A stretch of DNA of 64,000 nucleotides from Acanthochlamys bracteata (GCA_019914995.1 CM034130.1:2542001-2606000), one strand, 5' to 3'. Shown: positions 1 through 14,500, counted from the first letter of the stretch. Numbers and translations are program-made. The notes: a model not told the origin generated them from the letters alone.

Positions 1-533
1 TACCAGCACTGATCGGTCTCCCAAGACCGACGAGCGAATCTGGAGAAATTTGGCGACGGAGGCGGCGACGCACCAGCTGCCGACGTAGTAAACCGAGAAT
101 TAGATGAAGACGAAGAAGAATACGATCGAGATCGAGAGTAACACAACGACGCCGCCCGGCTAGCTACAAGTCTTCTATCGTAATCGGAACGCTTCTCGGG
201 ATCGGAGAGCGTGACGTAAGCAGAATGAAGACGAATGAACTCGTCCGCTGAAGAACTCCTTTTCTCTGCAGCAGCCACATCAGGATGAATCGACCGAGCG
301 AGCTTCCGGTAAGCCGCTTTGATTTCCTGACACGTGGCACCAGCGGAGATACCGAGAACATCGTAGAGAGACAACGAAGCAGAGGAGGCGGTGGGGGAAG
401 TCGGAGAAGGCGGTGCCGCACTGGCGCATGAAGCACGCACCGGAGGTAATGATCGGACTCGGATTAGCTTTGGCCGCGCCGCCGTGAAGGATTTAGGCGA
501 CGATGTGACCACCGGGGCTGTGGGTGACAACAT
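1..533 (-). CDS. Chloroplast J-domain protein, J11/DnaJ11 type (stop codon cut off by window edge)
   Basis: Read on the minus strand from an ATG at 533, one open frame of 177 codons runs to the window edge. A Ser/Pro/Ala-rich N-terminus of about 65 residues with few acidic residues looks like a chloroplast transit peptide. A J-domain follows, starting SLYDVLGI, with helix II EIKAAYRKLAR, the essential HPD motif (HPDVA) and the closing DPEKRSDYDRRL. A Ser-rich linker leads to WETDQCW, the characteristic end of Arabidopsis J11-like small plastid J-proteins. The next two bases are TA, so a stop codon is probably interrupted by the edge. J-proteins of this type stimulate stromal Hsp70; that role is known for the family and not visible here. 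No intron is needed. Sure of the family, less of the exact paralogue. Confidence 0.9.
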   Translation of the reverse strand, partial: MLSPTAPVVTSSPKSFTAARPKLIRVRSLPPVRASCASAAPPSPTSPTASSASLSLYDVLGISAGATCQEIKAAYRKLARSIHPDVAAAEKRSSSADEFIRLHSAYVTLSDPEKRSDYDRRLVASRAASLCYSRSRSYSSSSSSNSRFTTSAAGASPPPSPNFSRFARRSWETDQCW

Positions 534-3500
534 TTTGTTATACAGAAGAAAGAGAACAAAGAAGCTTTGGGTTTTGTGATACGCGAGAGACTATTATTAT
601 CGTCCTTGTAATTATATACTACAATAGTGGTGGGACCAGTTTGATATTTGTTAACCAGTGTTTACGTAACTATGGTTTAACACTTCAATAAACTAGTCAA
701 AAGAATAACCATGGGTTAAAAAAAGTAAAAAATGGGGTAAAACTGAAGTGCCCAGTTATTGAATTGATTGAAGTTACCTCAACCGTTTTCTTTTAACTCG
801 TCTATATTTACTTTATTCAATTGGCAATAATTGTATTCTCCACGCGTTACAGTTAGGTCCGGTCTTTAGGAGAAGTTTGAAAGTAATTATAAAAGAATTT
901 TTTAAAATAAGAAATATTCTACAAATATATACAAATAAGTTTATGTTTATTTTAAAATAGAATAATATTTATAATATTTAATTTAAATAAATATAATACA
1001 GATTATAAGAAAATTTTAAAATATATAAAATTATAAATTAAATTTTAAATGTAAAAAATTTCCATGCATGCATCTCATTCATAATCACCATAATTTATTG
1101 TCTATTTTACTTTTAACTATACAAAATACACAAACTTACTTTTAATCTATTTTCAACTATTAAATATGTAAGATTCAGAACCCCGTACTAAAAGAACTAA
1201 TCTCATTATGTTTGGAAAAAAGTAAATGTATGAAATAGAAAGTCAAGAAAAAAACATTTCTTTCTGTTTAGTGTTTAACTGGTGCCTCTATTTCTTTTAC
1301 GTCTATGCATCACTAGATTATTCTACTTTTTATAGTATTTGTCAGTACTTTTTGCATTATTTTTAGTTCAAAAAATATTTATTTTTAATATATTTCGTAG
1401 TATTTTAATTTTATTAAAAAAATTATAAATATAGACAAATTATATAATTTAAATTTTTATATACATTATTCTACTTTTTGCATTTGCTCGGTCTCTTTCA
1501 AGCAAAATGAAGAAGTAGGTCTATGCTTTTAAGATGCACTAAGGTACTAAAAATTTAAATTATATTTTCAAAATATCTTATTTTATTTAAAAAATTTCAT
1601 ATTCTAAACACTCCCAATCATCACCTACAATAATTTATACTATTATTCTTTCTCGTATAAACGATTCGAGTTTTTAATTTTGCTTTTTAAAAATTTTGTC
1701 ATTATATTTCTGAATTATATTAGAATGGAATTGGCAACTATTTCCTTGTGAATTTTCAAATTTTCTCATTCTATGTTTGATAGCATTTTTCTGATTTTTT
1801 TTTTTTGCGGATGATGCCTGTTGATTTTAGACAACAAGCAACATACGTAGAGAAGAAAAGGTTAATTAATTTGAACATTGGAATCCTAACAGTGTTTATC
1901 TATTTATAAAAAATAAAAAAGTTACCAATATATTTGATCTTAAGTTGTAACGCAAGTTAGAATTGAAAGAAATTTGTTAGAGATAAAGAAGGTTTAACAA
2001 GCAGAGCATATTACTTTACTTTGCAAGTGAAATATCAAAAAAGTGAGTTTCAAAATTAATTTTTTATTTAAAAATAATAATAATATTTTATGACGTATAA
2101 TGTTTGTTTATTGTCTAATTTTTTTTAATTGTATAAAATAGTTTTAAAATTTTATTAAGAAATATAAAATAAAAAATTAAAATAAAATTGAGTTTATAAA
2201 TAATGTCAAATATTTTTAAATCTCAATGTTTTGAAAAGAAATTAAATCATATTTCATAAATGGACAAACTGATTAAAAACAGTAGAATTTAAAAAACTTG
2301 AACTCTGGTTATTCTTGAATTGATTGTAAACTTATTAAACTTATTAGATTGCTTAATCCTTAGAAAGAGATTTAGAAATTAATTAAGAATATGTTAGTTG
2401 GATCTAAAACAAACCCAACAATTAAATTTTAATTCGAATCCATATTTTCTAATTTGATTTAATCAAGTTGGTCCATGTGCTGCTGCGCATCGTCCGAGCG
2501 ATGTGGTTCAATGGTTTACATGCACTAGTCAAGATTATGCGAAGAAATAATTCATTAGCGATCCAATTAATAAGTTCAGCACTTTGATTATTACCAAATT
2601 TAATGATGTACACATTACACAACCCAACTACCAAAACAAACTTACTTTATGTATAAGTTAAAGTAAAATAAATCCATAAAAAAATAAATTATTAAAAAGT
2701 GAGTGAGATTTTTGTATTGAATTCATATTAAAAATTGAATTTTAAAAAATTTTTAAGATATCCTTTTGGATTAAAATTTTTTTTTATATAAGTACTCTAA
2801 AAAATCTGCTACAATAATTATTTTGACATAATACTAATAGTTCAATAACATACATACCTTACGACCACGTTCTTATATTCCCTATTGTGTTTGTCACGAT
2901 GTTTAACATCTAAACTAACACTCTTTCATAATTAGTATTTGACAATGAAGTTTTTTTTTTGGGTTTTATTTTAAAGAGGAAAAACACCGTTGTAGAATGT
3001 CTGCTCTTTTGGATGAATTTCATATGATTTGTTTTCGGTCCAATCGCAAGCTTCTGCTACAGATGTTATAGAAACAAAACAAAACATTGAAACAACAGCC
3101 TGATTGAAATTTTGAAAATAACACAGAGCAGAAACCAATTTGTTAGTAGATTACATGAATAAAGACCTAGACGAAAAGAAAACGATTTGCAGGTATCTTT
3201 CTAATAAAGAGTTAATAGTTTCGCTAAATAAGAAAAATTAGACGTATATTATGACTCTAATTGATAGTGCGGTGTTGCGAATCCGCATTGAGAGTGATAA
3301 TTTAGAACAAATTAAATTATAAAAATAACTCTTATTATGCATTAATAGTGAATGGAAGATAAAATTGACGCATATTATGGCTCACACTAGTAGCATAGTG
3401 AACATATAAATATATTATAAAATTTTAATATATATTTAATTAAGCTTTTGTATTATATTGAATTTTTTAGCATATATAAGTTAGGTTTTGGCTATTTTGG

Positions 3501-5274
3501 TGCTGTATTTTTCTAACAATTTTTTCGTTGTTTCCAATTGTAGTGACGAGAGGAGTTGTTGGATATTCATTCAGTGCACTTCCGTAGTTAATGAGACGTG
3601 AAAGAACTGTTTACATATTTTTATAAAATCGGCGCCTTAAACAAATGACGGTTTGTATCAAGTAGCCGTTTGAAATGAATTCAGACACTGAAGATAAAGT
3701 AAAACAATTACTTTCTGAACTAACTATAATAAAAGAAAAAGTAAAAGATAATTAACCAATTGAGAGTAGTATTTCGGGTAAAAAATAATAATACTCTGCT
3801 GAGGAACTTCAAGGGAATCAAAGTCTTAACTTGATAAACGAGAAAACCTATTTTCAGTTGAAGTCATAATTGGAACGTTTTGTTTAAATTAATAAACCGA
3901 TTAGGAATCTGAACTTCAAGGGGTAGATTGTATTTATCTTATTTTGATTTTGAACATTTTAATTTCCTCATTCTTTTATGCTCAAACTTCAAACGTGTAC
4001 TCGAGCAAATGCTGCGACCTACAACAAGGTAATGTTGATGGAATTGCTGCAATTGCGGGTTTGATTATTACTGGCTTTTCTATCTTTCTGGGATCGTTTC
4101 TCTTTTCTGAATATCCATGAACTGTGTTAGTCGGTAATGCCGGTCATCGGAAGTAGCAGAGTGAAGAAGTTGCCGGCGGGATCGAAGAAAAAAGAGAAGC
4201 AAATCAAAAGCCGGCCGGGCTTCTTGGCAACTGTCACTCATTGTGAACCACCGACTGGCCAATTCAACACTCTCACCATTATCCTATATCAAACAGATTG
4301 CTATCAAACGAAATTTCCTCCTGAACTGCTTCAAGTTGGTAAATCTCAGGATCGCCAATGCAAGGTTCCCTAAGGCCAAACACACTCGCGAGTTGCAGGT
4401 CGCTTGCAGACCCTAGAGATTTCTGATTTGTTTCTAAGCACACTTGAAATCCAAGGTTTACATGAGTTCCCAGATCAAACACATACGCATAAGCCGCGGA
4501 GGCGGTAATCCCTTGAGCTAGTACGTTTTCAATAATATTTCACATATCCTGCCTCACATAAGCATGCTTACTTGTTTGGAAGCGAGTTTCTGAAAATAAA
4601 GTAGGAAATTGGTTGTCCGAAAGTGAATTTATCAAAGTAAACATAAAAAAGTTATTTTAAAAGTAATTTTTTACAGAAAGAAATCACTTTCGGATTACGT
4701 ACGGTAAAATAAATAAGCCCTTAGAGAAATGTCTAAAAAATATGAGAACAACTACTTAAAAACACAATCCTTTCTCAAGTCATGTAACTTTTTTGTCATT
4801 CAAGCAGACTAATACTGTTTTGTTATGTTTATGGTAAGTAAATGTGAGAGTTCTTACCGATATGCACCGATACGTAGTTCAGAACGAGCGCAAAATGTTT
4901 CTCAAGCTTGCTTTCGAAAGGTATTACTACTTGAAGGTGTTCTCCACCTGGACCGATTGTTAATCTTCATTTGTTTTGGTTCCATATCCGTGACTAAAAC
5001 GATGGCATCTCGAAGCAGTTGAAACGAATGCGAAGGCTGAAATAAACAAAACAAGTTCCGAATTTATGTAGAAACTATCGGTGGAGCTAAGTTAATATTC
5101 AACTCATTGAAACTAAGAAATAAACGACGGACCGACACAGAATTAAACGAGTACGTTTGCTTAAAAGAGTATCGTAGTTCTCTTTCAATATTTCGTTGAA
5201 AAGACCGGAAGAAATTCAATAAAATACGTAGGTCATACTCAAAGCAGTAGTACCCTGAAGCCACTGAATTCCAC
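534..5274. other. AT-rich intergenic DNA, no supported gene
   Basis: About 4.7 kb between the J-protein start and the region downstream of the ARF-GEF. It is mostly A/T runs. Several pieces look like decayed AT-rich MITEs, for example around 4560-4720, where a GTTTGGAAGC-like left end and an AATAAGCCCTTA right end enclose an AT core. The open frames here (for example 2449-2634, 4137-4373 and 4279-4482) are short, overlap each other on both strands and match no family I know. I see no RNA gene. Confidence 0.5.
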
Positions 5275-5820
5275 TCAGAACAAGAACTGAGTGATAACAA
5301 TGGTAGCGGTTTCGTTTGATAGGAATGAACACAAAGGAGTGTGTACTATCATATAGAAACAATTTACACATGATAATTTTGTTAAACAAACATAAGCATT
5401 AAGGGAGTTGTCCCATGTGAAAAATTTTGAGAATACAGATATGGATACAGAACTGCTTTCAAAACCTATGTAATAATACATCAGGTAATTACAAACCGTT
5501 TGGTCAAAAGGAACACAAGTACTGCAAGATGTTGCTCCTGAACTCATGATGCTACTGTTAGAACAGAGAGGCTTCCGTATATCTATCTTATTCATCCAAC
5601 ATCTGAAAACTGGACTCAAATCCTTGTCAATAGAATGGAACTTCCCTACCAAATTCCTCAATGGAAGACTACCATCTCTCAAGCCACATAAATTTTTTCC
5701 AAAAGTTGGTATTCTCACTGCTCCAATCAACCCATGCTTTAAGGGATATGTATGCATTGTATCCAGATAGTAAGATAGCACGCTGACTTCTACAACATGA
5801 AGCAAAATTTGGAGGACCAT
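5275..5820 (-). other. Open frame of 181 codons just downstream of the ARF-GEF stop, probably 3' UTR
   Basis: This minus-strand frame lies 63 bp beyond the stop codon of the BIG5 gene, on the same strand. The translation is Cys-, Ser- and aromatic-rich with no domain that I recognise, and its composition does not look like a conserved protein. Its position fits the 3' untranslated region of the ARF-GEF transcript. A frame this long in AT-rich DNA is mildly surprising, so it is recorded but not called a gene. Confidence 0.3.
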
Positions 5821-5882
5821 GATATGTTCATAAGCTGGTTAATCAGCACCGATCGATAGCATTGAAGCAACCCAGAAGCAAA

Positions 5883-8462
5883 CTAGCATACAAGTGATCC
5901 AGGTAAAAGTGGTGAGAGCTGTTTGCAGAAGAGATCACCCAGAGCACCACGAACATCCATCTAGTTTCAGAAACCATATTATTGCATTGTCATTACCATC
6001 AAAGTGATTAAGGAACCATAAAAGAATATTTGATGCATTACATCTTTCCATCCTAGTTAAATTAGATTGGGTATATGTTTTACACATATATGTATTAAAG
6101 AAAAAGCGAGGAGAGAGAGAGAGAGAGACAGAGACAGAGAGAGAGAGCTTTTTGCAGAAATCAGAAACGACATGAACAGCATCTCAGAACAAAGACGCTT
6201 GCATATAGTATCTTAAGTCAAGCCCTCTTAGTAAAATTTTATCAGCGAGCATTATCGTGCGGCAAATCTTGATTATTAAAATGCACGTTTCTAGGTAGAA
6301 CATTAATATGTAAAACAATGTATTACCTGATCGCAGCAAACAAGTTTTGTGATCAGCGGATAGAAATCTCTCAGGTGTTTCCTAAATATCGTGCTTTCCA
6401 TAAAGCACATACCTTTAAGAACCTGGAAAAAAGCAGCAAAGTGTCTTTAAACTAGGGGAAAAATAGGCAAAAGGAATGTGCATGCTATACTCGCAGCTGT
6501 GCTCATGCTATACATGGAAGAACACGCAGAAAAAAAAACAAACATTACAAATGAAAAGAAACTGATATAGTTGGGGTCATGCTACGTGTCCACAAAAGTA
6601 GCTATTCGTCAAGTAAAGATGCAACTTTACTAAAATGTTTTGCCTAAGGGAAGTCTTACCATGCACAAGTTTAAATTTGGTATTTAGATTAGAAGAATAC
6701 CAGAGTTTATACAAAATAAATGACTGGAAGTTTCATTCAAAAACAATTAGACTTAGCCAAAGCTATAATTGGCTTTTAGTTGAACTTGAAACCAAGGATA
6801 CTCTAAATTGCCTGTATCAGTATAACAATGTGCTTCGTGAAGATAACACCTTTGCTCCAGTGAGTCAGTTGGCAATACACGCCTTTAAAATGAGAGCAAA
6901 CAACCAATTACATCACGAATCTAATGAAAAACTGCTCCACCAGCGTAACTGTCCAAGATTAATCTAGTAAAAGTGCATAAGAAAGTCGAAAACTCTAGTA
7001 ACTTGCTTAAGCAAGAAGAGATAAAATAAGGTAAATACACCACCTTTACAATAACAGGAGATCTGAGGTCAAGAACCCGATGTACATCTTCACTAGCAGC
7101 TTCTCCTGTAATGGGTTGGAGGTCAGAAGCCTCTTTTAGAATCTGCACACAGAATGACACGAGTTTCTCTTCTGCCAAGCTCTTCAGATTCTGCTCTTCA
7201 TCTGCACTTTCAGAGCCACAAATTATGGGATTTTTTTTTGGCAAAAATTTCATAATCAAAATAAGAAACATCGTATTTACAGTACCACCTTCAAAAGTTG
7301 ATTTATGTAAGATGTCCAAATAAATAGAAGTTCCTTCAATTTCCTGTCTAAGGAGATTCAATGGCAGCCTGAACAGCATATTATTTCAAAATTAGAATCC
7401 GCATCAGGGAAAACTCATCATATATTTCAATGGCAGCCTGAACAGCATCAGGCAAAACTCATTCTTTTATGAGAAAGTTATCGCGCGTACCTATCTGAAG
7501 GTATATGATGCATCCGCATTCTAAGGTTTGAAGTGGAATTATATGTAGCAGAAAACTCAAGAAGTGACAGCAGAATGTCCATTATTGCAACCTTTTGAGG
7601 CATTCTTAGTTTGTTCCAATATCTAGCCTGTGAGATTGTCATTGATGTTCATCACAATGAAACATATACCAGTTTAAGCTTTTATATCTTCAATAGTTAC
7701 CAGTAAGAAAGCCTATGCCTTGTAATCTACGAAAAGCATAGCTACCTGTATACTGTTGAGAGCTCCCAACAGCCTTAGTTGAGTTATGCATTTTCCCCTG
7801 ACTGTTTCCAGCAACGGGTTCTCCTCCTCATTTGGTAGATCCTCAACTTCCTCAGAAACCTGTAAAAATCCATACCAACAAACAAATCAGGTTTTACATA
7901 GCCAAATGAGTATTATCATCCCGAGGTTTTAGTTGCAGTGAAAACTTCAAGAAGCATTAAGGCTGTCAGCTCTATAGTTATGGACTGCAGTTATGATCTT
8001 CAACAACCCTAGATTCTTAATGAAAAAACCACATATAGTACAGAGTTTGAAGTGATATGCTTACCGAACCAATACCTACTCAATCTATGAACCAGCAAAA
8101 CCAATCAAAGGTTTTAGAAAAGAGATGTATCAATTAGTCTCCAGTTTTTAGGTACAGATATGAAGACAGAAACATAACAGGTGAAGGAAACAAAAGTAGC
8201 AACTTCAGTGCATGCATGCAGCTTTAGACAGATCGCTCACCAAATATTTTTTTCTAGATTACAAGGCTGCTCACTTTTGGTAAAGGTAAATCATCATTAT
8301 TTGCTCTCCAAGACATCCAACCACTTTTACCGATGCTACTCTTTACTTAGTTCTTCAATTTGTTCTGTACAATGTCAGAGAGTTTGAACCTCCTCTCTAA
8401 CTTGCTAGTGTTAATTGTAATATAGGGCAGCCTACTTTGTGGTTTCGCCACAAGCCTCCATC

Positions 8463-8531
<69 letters not shown>

Positions 8532-11500
8532 GGGATAGAGACACTCCAACTCTTATGCACACTCCAGCACACTCCACGTCCGTTTGTGGCCGTGGAGACC
8601 TTTAAATCCAATCTCTACCGTTGGATATAAAGAATTACGAGTCATTTACATACTGACAAAATTTCATCTCGATCGGACTACGAATAGACCTTCATCCGAT
8701 CACTTGATAATGATGACACAAGTAAAAATTAACAATATATATATATCTCTTTTTTTAGTCATCTTGATCAAGTGACCGGATGAAGGTCTATTCGTAGTCC
8801 GATCGAGATGAAATTTTATCAGTATGTTAACGACTCGTAGTTCTTCATATACAACGGTAGAGATTGAATTTGAAAGTCTCCACGGCCACAAACGGCCGTG
8901 GAGTGCGCTGGAATGTGCATAAGGAGTGGAGTGCCCCTATCCCTTCCCATATATATATATGGGCACCCCCTTTTGAAAAAGGTGTGTAATAATTTCAAAT
9001 CTAATCACAACCGTTGGATATGAAAAACTATGAGTTAGAAATATGGTGACTATTTTAGCTCAATTGGGCCACGAATCGATCTTTATCCGTCTCTTGATCA
9101 AAATGACATAAAAAGCAAAAGAATAACTTTATCAAATTTTATTATTTATATCTTTTGATCAAAAAATTGGATAGAGGTCGATTCGTATTTCGATTGAGCT
9201 GAATTTTTGTTAACATATTTTACACTCATAGTTCTTTATATCTAAAGGTGGAGATTGAATTTGAAACTTTAGATGGAGAGAGGTGCCCCTATCCTATGTA
9301 TGTATGTATGTATTCTCTATGTTAGAGTTCTATTCATCACAAGGAGCAGCAAAACACTCGTGTAACTTCATAATGAATGCCTTCCAAGGAGAACAATCTT
9401 GGCTATCTGAGGTATTTAGGGGGTGTTTGGGATTGCTTTTCCCCAACACTCCTTTTCAATTTTCTATTTTACGTTTTTCAATACATATTTTATAAATATA
9501 TAAAAAATTTATTTAAAAATTTAGAAAGTGTAGAAAAATTCTACGAAGTGAGATCTTTTTATTGCATATTTTTATTATTTTTTTTGAAGTAAAAAAAATA
9601 TAGCTCGTTTTTCAAAAAGAACAAAAATATCCTTCATTCTAGAAAAGCTCCATTTCATAAGCACTACCAAACACCCCCTTAACATTCTTTCTCAGCTAAG
9701 CCTGATCCAATCTTCTTGGCAACAAATTATTAATGCTTACAAATATAAAAGACAAACTAAGTGGGGCAAGGAAAACGAAAACCTTAAAAATTATGCTCGA
9801 CTTCAATTTTTCATAGGCCCAAAAGACATAGGAAACAATTTGAAATGCTATCTATGATTTTTAAAAGCTGTACTATTCACAACAAAAACGGTTGCTTATC
9901 TGCCTTGTTGAAGTTAAGAGCCAAGGGGGTTGCTGAATAAAAATGTAGTATGATGGGCCAAAATGTGAAAAAGTACATACCATTTGTGGCATAGATGGTA
10001 CAACATCTTCTGCACGACTCTTTTTAGACGTAAAAGTTCTGAGAAGAATGTTATCCATCACATTGCCAACAATTCTTTGACCAAACGTTTGACTTTGCTG
10101 AAAGTTTGCTGCTTCTGAATTCCCTTTCATCATCCCAGATGGTGTATATAATCCTGAACATCACAATTAAGAACAAATGTCTAAAGCCTCTGAACTATTT
10201 ATATCAAACACAAATATCCTAAACACAATGCACTCATACCTCCAGAGTCATTTAGGTTAGTTGCTTCTTGGTGATCATTTTGCAAGTCTGCTGTATTATC
10301 AGTTTTCTCAGACACTTGCGTATCAATTGTCAAGGATTCTCTATCAGGGACTCCACCTTGGGTAGCTTTGAAAGACAGAGTGCCTCCTCCATTGGCATCT
10401 GAGTTTTCCCTTTGAACCAATTGGTTAGAAGAATTCTTAAATCCAAGTGAATTGAGAAGCTCCAGTGGCTGGGTTGTGTAAGAGGCATCTCTGGTTGATA
10501 AAAAAAATAATAAAAGTTATAACTTCAAAGAGTGCATCTTAAGTGCGACTTTAGAATAACGTACCTCATGCCTTTTAGTAAAGTATCCCAGTCATCATCA
10601 CTAAATTGGTGACCCCCAACCTCAATGAGATGTACCAAAGCACCAAGAGATATTGAAACAACACTTTGATCCGTCTTCTTGGCACAATCTAGAAGCAAAC
10701 CAAGCAACGGAGGAAGCATGAACGAGACTTCCTGAATCAAAGAAGCAAGATCATTAAAAAGAATAGTTTCTTGCTTAAAATGCATAATCTTCAAGTTGTG
10801 TGAATAGCACTGAAGAAAAAACCAATGCTGCAAAGACATTTAAGCTCAGTAGCTCAGCATCAAAATCATGCTACTGATCAGTAAATTAAGCAACCTCAAT
10901 AGATGGTCAGTGCAACAGAAGCTACATGGAAGGTTAATACCTTATAAAATGTATTAAAAAGGTTGCAAAGCAATTGAAGCGAATGGATGCTAGTTTCACG
11001 AAACCATTCTTCTCCAGCAGAAACAAATCCATCCCTTCCAACATGCCGTACATGATCAAAAATGGGAAAAAGGACTCTATGAAAAATGCTTTCCCAGAAA
11101 GCTGAAGAGAACTTGTGGCCTCTCTCATTCAACAAATCAAACAGCACTTCCAGAGCACAATTCCTGACTTCAGATCTGGAATCCAATGTCAAATCTGATA
11201 AGCCAGCCAACATTGGGAACCAATAATGCTCAGTCACATCGAAGTTGGTTTCGTGACCAACGTCCACAGGTTTTAGAGCGCCACCGGGTATAAGACCCTG
11301 AACATTGAAAGCAAAAGTAATATTTGAGAACAAGCTTTTCATCTTTATAAACAATTGGCATATATAGAACATATTTTGTTTTCTAAACAATGGTAAAATG
11401 AGATTGCAAAGAGAAATAGACAAAAAGCTGAAGGTGGCATAGCAGGATGCGTGCACGAACATAGTCCGCATAGAAATCCAACAGCATACAGGAAACAAAC

Positions 11501-14500
11501 ATCGCTAGCATTGAGCAATGTGGCCTTCTTAGTATCAGCTATTTTTGAGAGAATAAATTGTGGTCCATCAAGATGAAATGTTAAAAATCATTAAAAAACA
11601 CAGAAACAAAAAAGAAACAGTGCTCAGTCCCAAGTCTTTATGACTTTAATCACATTTCTAACGGATCATATCAGAGTAAAATTCACTTTAGCACATGCTG
11701 AAGGTCATTATTGGCATGGATGAAGCATAAGAAGCTCTCCCTAGCTGCAGGAGGAACTAATCAACTACAGCGCCTAAGAGTGACACTCACACTTATGGGG
11801 TCCACTAGTTGGCATGTTTTAGACTTAAGCGCTTTTCCATAAAGATTGACTTTATTAAAATCCTAACTAGATAAAACTATTTTTTGAAATTGCTTGCCAT
11901 GTCTAGGTTTCAGGATTAGAAATTCGTCCTTTTGTTTCAGTTCACTACTATTTAGTTTGGTGAATCTTAGTTCTATTAAGTGAGCATAGCTTAAAACCAA
12001 AAAACAGTTGAGATTGATTTACTGTTAATTAGTCATTATTCTATACGTTGCATGAGTTGAGTTTTATCACTGATCACTTCCATTCTCCAGTGCTTGTGAG
12101 TTTGTAGTTTCACCTTGAATCCTATGACTGGATTTATTTATCACACTGCAGATTAAAGCCAAAACATTATGAGATTGACTTATACAAGCTTGGCCATAAA
12201 ACAAACACACGTAATGTAGTGACTGCATGGAGATGTGCAGTCAATCTCGTGATGTTTTGGAAGCTAAATGTGTGCATGGGAGATGCTTTAAGACTCTAGA
12301 AGAACTAAACAGTTTAAATCCATGTACCATCAGGGTCGCCAATAGCACAGCATTATGAAATAGTCGTAGTCATCCCAAAGATACAATCCTTTTCACTTAG
12401 CTCATTTATCAATGAGCAGGCATACTTTAACCATGTAGTTGAAGATAGCAACTCAGTCAAGGAAGAGTTCGTTATGAAAACAGACTTATGTATACCTATT
12501 ATAATAGACAACAGAGTCAATAAACAAAGCCACAAAATTAAAGCCTGACTGCCTAGATAGATCAAATTTATAAAAATAAAAATTTAAAAAAAAAACCAAA
12601 TAGACGCATGCCTCTACCACAAATTATGAACATTACCAAAGTCAAGATCAATTCCAAACTTGACCTAGCTTGACTGTTTTGGCAGATTGAAAACAAATTT
12701 TGAGAACTTGACACCACAATAAAAGATCAGCATAGAACAAGCAAATGACAATCATCAATGAAGAAATGTGTTGCTATAGAACTGAGAGCTCACTTTATAC
12801 AAATATCAAAAGCAAAGAAGCTGGTCCCACATACCTCTGCAAGACGGTCTTCACATATGCGAAGGAGAGCAATGGCTTTCAAACTTATCCTTGGGGAACA
12901 TTTGTTGTTGGCAAAGCCAATCAGACAATTGACACAATCCATAAAGCAATCTCCAATAACCTGATCAAAGTGTTCCAAGATAACTGCATAGGAACAGCAC
13001 CATCATCGGTGAGACCAAGAGCTACTTTTTTCATAATTATGATTGAGGCAAATAGAATGACAATCATCAAGAGCTAATTGAGAGAGACAGCGTCTAGATT
13101 GGTGAAGAGAAATTCTGAACCTTACCTTGTTCCACATTTTCAAATGCACTCTCAACAATTGATTCCAATTCATCATCAGCTGCTGCTGTGAAGATCATAA
13201 ACACACTCCTCCAACCTGATTTTATGCTACCAACCTTGGACTTTATCATCTGATTAAAATCCAGGATAGTAAATTCCAAAGTTACAATAATAAGGGGTCC
13301 TTTGAATTGTCAATATTATAATCTATCCTATGTCAATATGCCATTGATATTAGATACCTGAACAATGCAGTCCACTATAAGACCTCGTATCTTTTCATTG
13401 CGACTATTGCGCATCAGAATAACAAATGGTTTCAAAATGTCATTCTGGAAAGTGAAGTTGTTAAGCTCTGCACGCTCCAAATACTTCATTCCAAGTTGCC
13501 TCAATGAGTCAATAGCATACATTGCAACTTTCTCTTCATGGTGACTCCCGGCGGCAATAAAATGCTGAGATAACACAGACCATATTCTAGCCCACACCTA
13601 CAGAACATAGATTGTCAAATAAGGGGTGATAATTTTTTTGAAGGAATGGGTCAGTTTTATCAGAGATAGCTCACAACATCATCTTCTAAGGACAACTAGC
13701 ACGAGAAAGCTACATGACTTTCATCCATACAAAAGGGAAAAAGTAGGAAGCTAATTGGCAAGCATCATACTAGGCATATAAGTATATAAACTTATAAATG
13801 GATCCCAACTTTCACTGTGGAGCTTGAATTGACCTATTTCTTAACACGCAGCATTCTTCAAAAGCATACATAACTACAAGAATCAAAGAAAATATTTCAC
13901 GAATAAAGAATCACAAATTTGGTAGTCATTTGAGGGGTTTATTACCATGCGAATGCGAGCGATATTGTAGTAACTTATCTCAACCACTTTCTGTAAACTA
14001 AAGACGCGAGCAGGAGTTTGTTTGAGTTCTTCAGCAGAGACAACACAAAGAGCAGTAAAAAACTCTACAATAGATTCACTAGGCAACTTCACGCTGTTAA
14101 CAAAAACTTGCTCTGTAGGCTTTCCAGCTAATTCTCGAAGGGACTGAAGAAGTGCATCTCTAGAAATTTGATTTGAACCCTGCATTACAGTCATGGCAAT
14201 TGATGGGGTTGATGTAATATACTCTAGCCTAGAGATACATTCCAATACAGCGTTCCAAGTGTCCTGTAAGGAGTCCATGTCCATATCGCACAAAGCAAGT
14301 AGAGTCCGTAATGCTTCCACATTTTTATTACGCATTTCCTTGGGAGCGTGTAGAAAGGTGAACCTGCACAAAGGTCAGAGCTGAATGTCATTCCAAAACC
14401 TTGTGTCGCTTTCAGTGAACATTTGACTAATCCAGACAAAAGTCTAAGTTCAAACAGAACATTTTGTATACAGTAATCAGTAAAAGTATGGGCACCTTAT

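Noticed and set aside
3270-3290. Small hairpin TGCGG...CCGCA considered as an RNA gene or terminator
   Set aside because: Too short, isolated in AT-rich DNA, with no tRNA-like or other RNA structure around it.
4137-4373. Plus-strand 78-codon frame with a Lys-rich start
   Set aside because: No recognised family, no extension by splicing, and a competing frame on the other strand.
8439-8630. Open frame with a long alternating Ile/Tyr run
   Set aside because: It is the translation of the (TA)n microsatellite running into the foldback element.
8584-8891. Two mirror-image open frames (MWPWR...) on opposite strands
   Set aside because: They are the two arms of the palindrome read on each strand, not genes.
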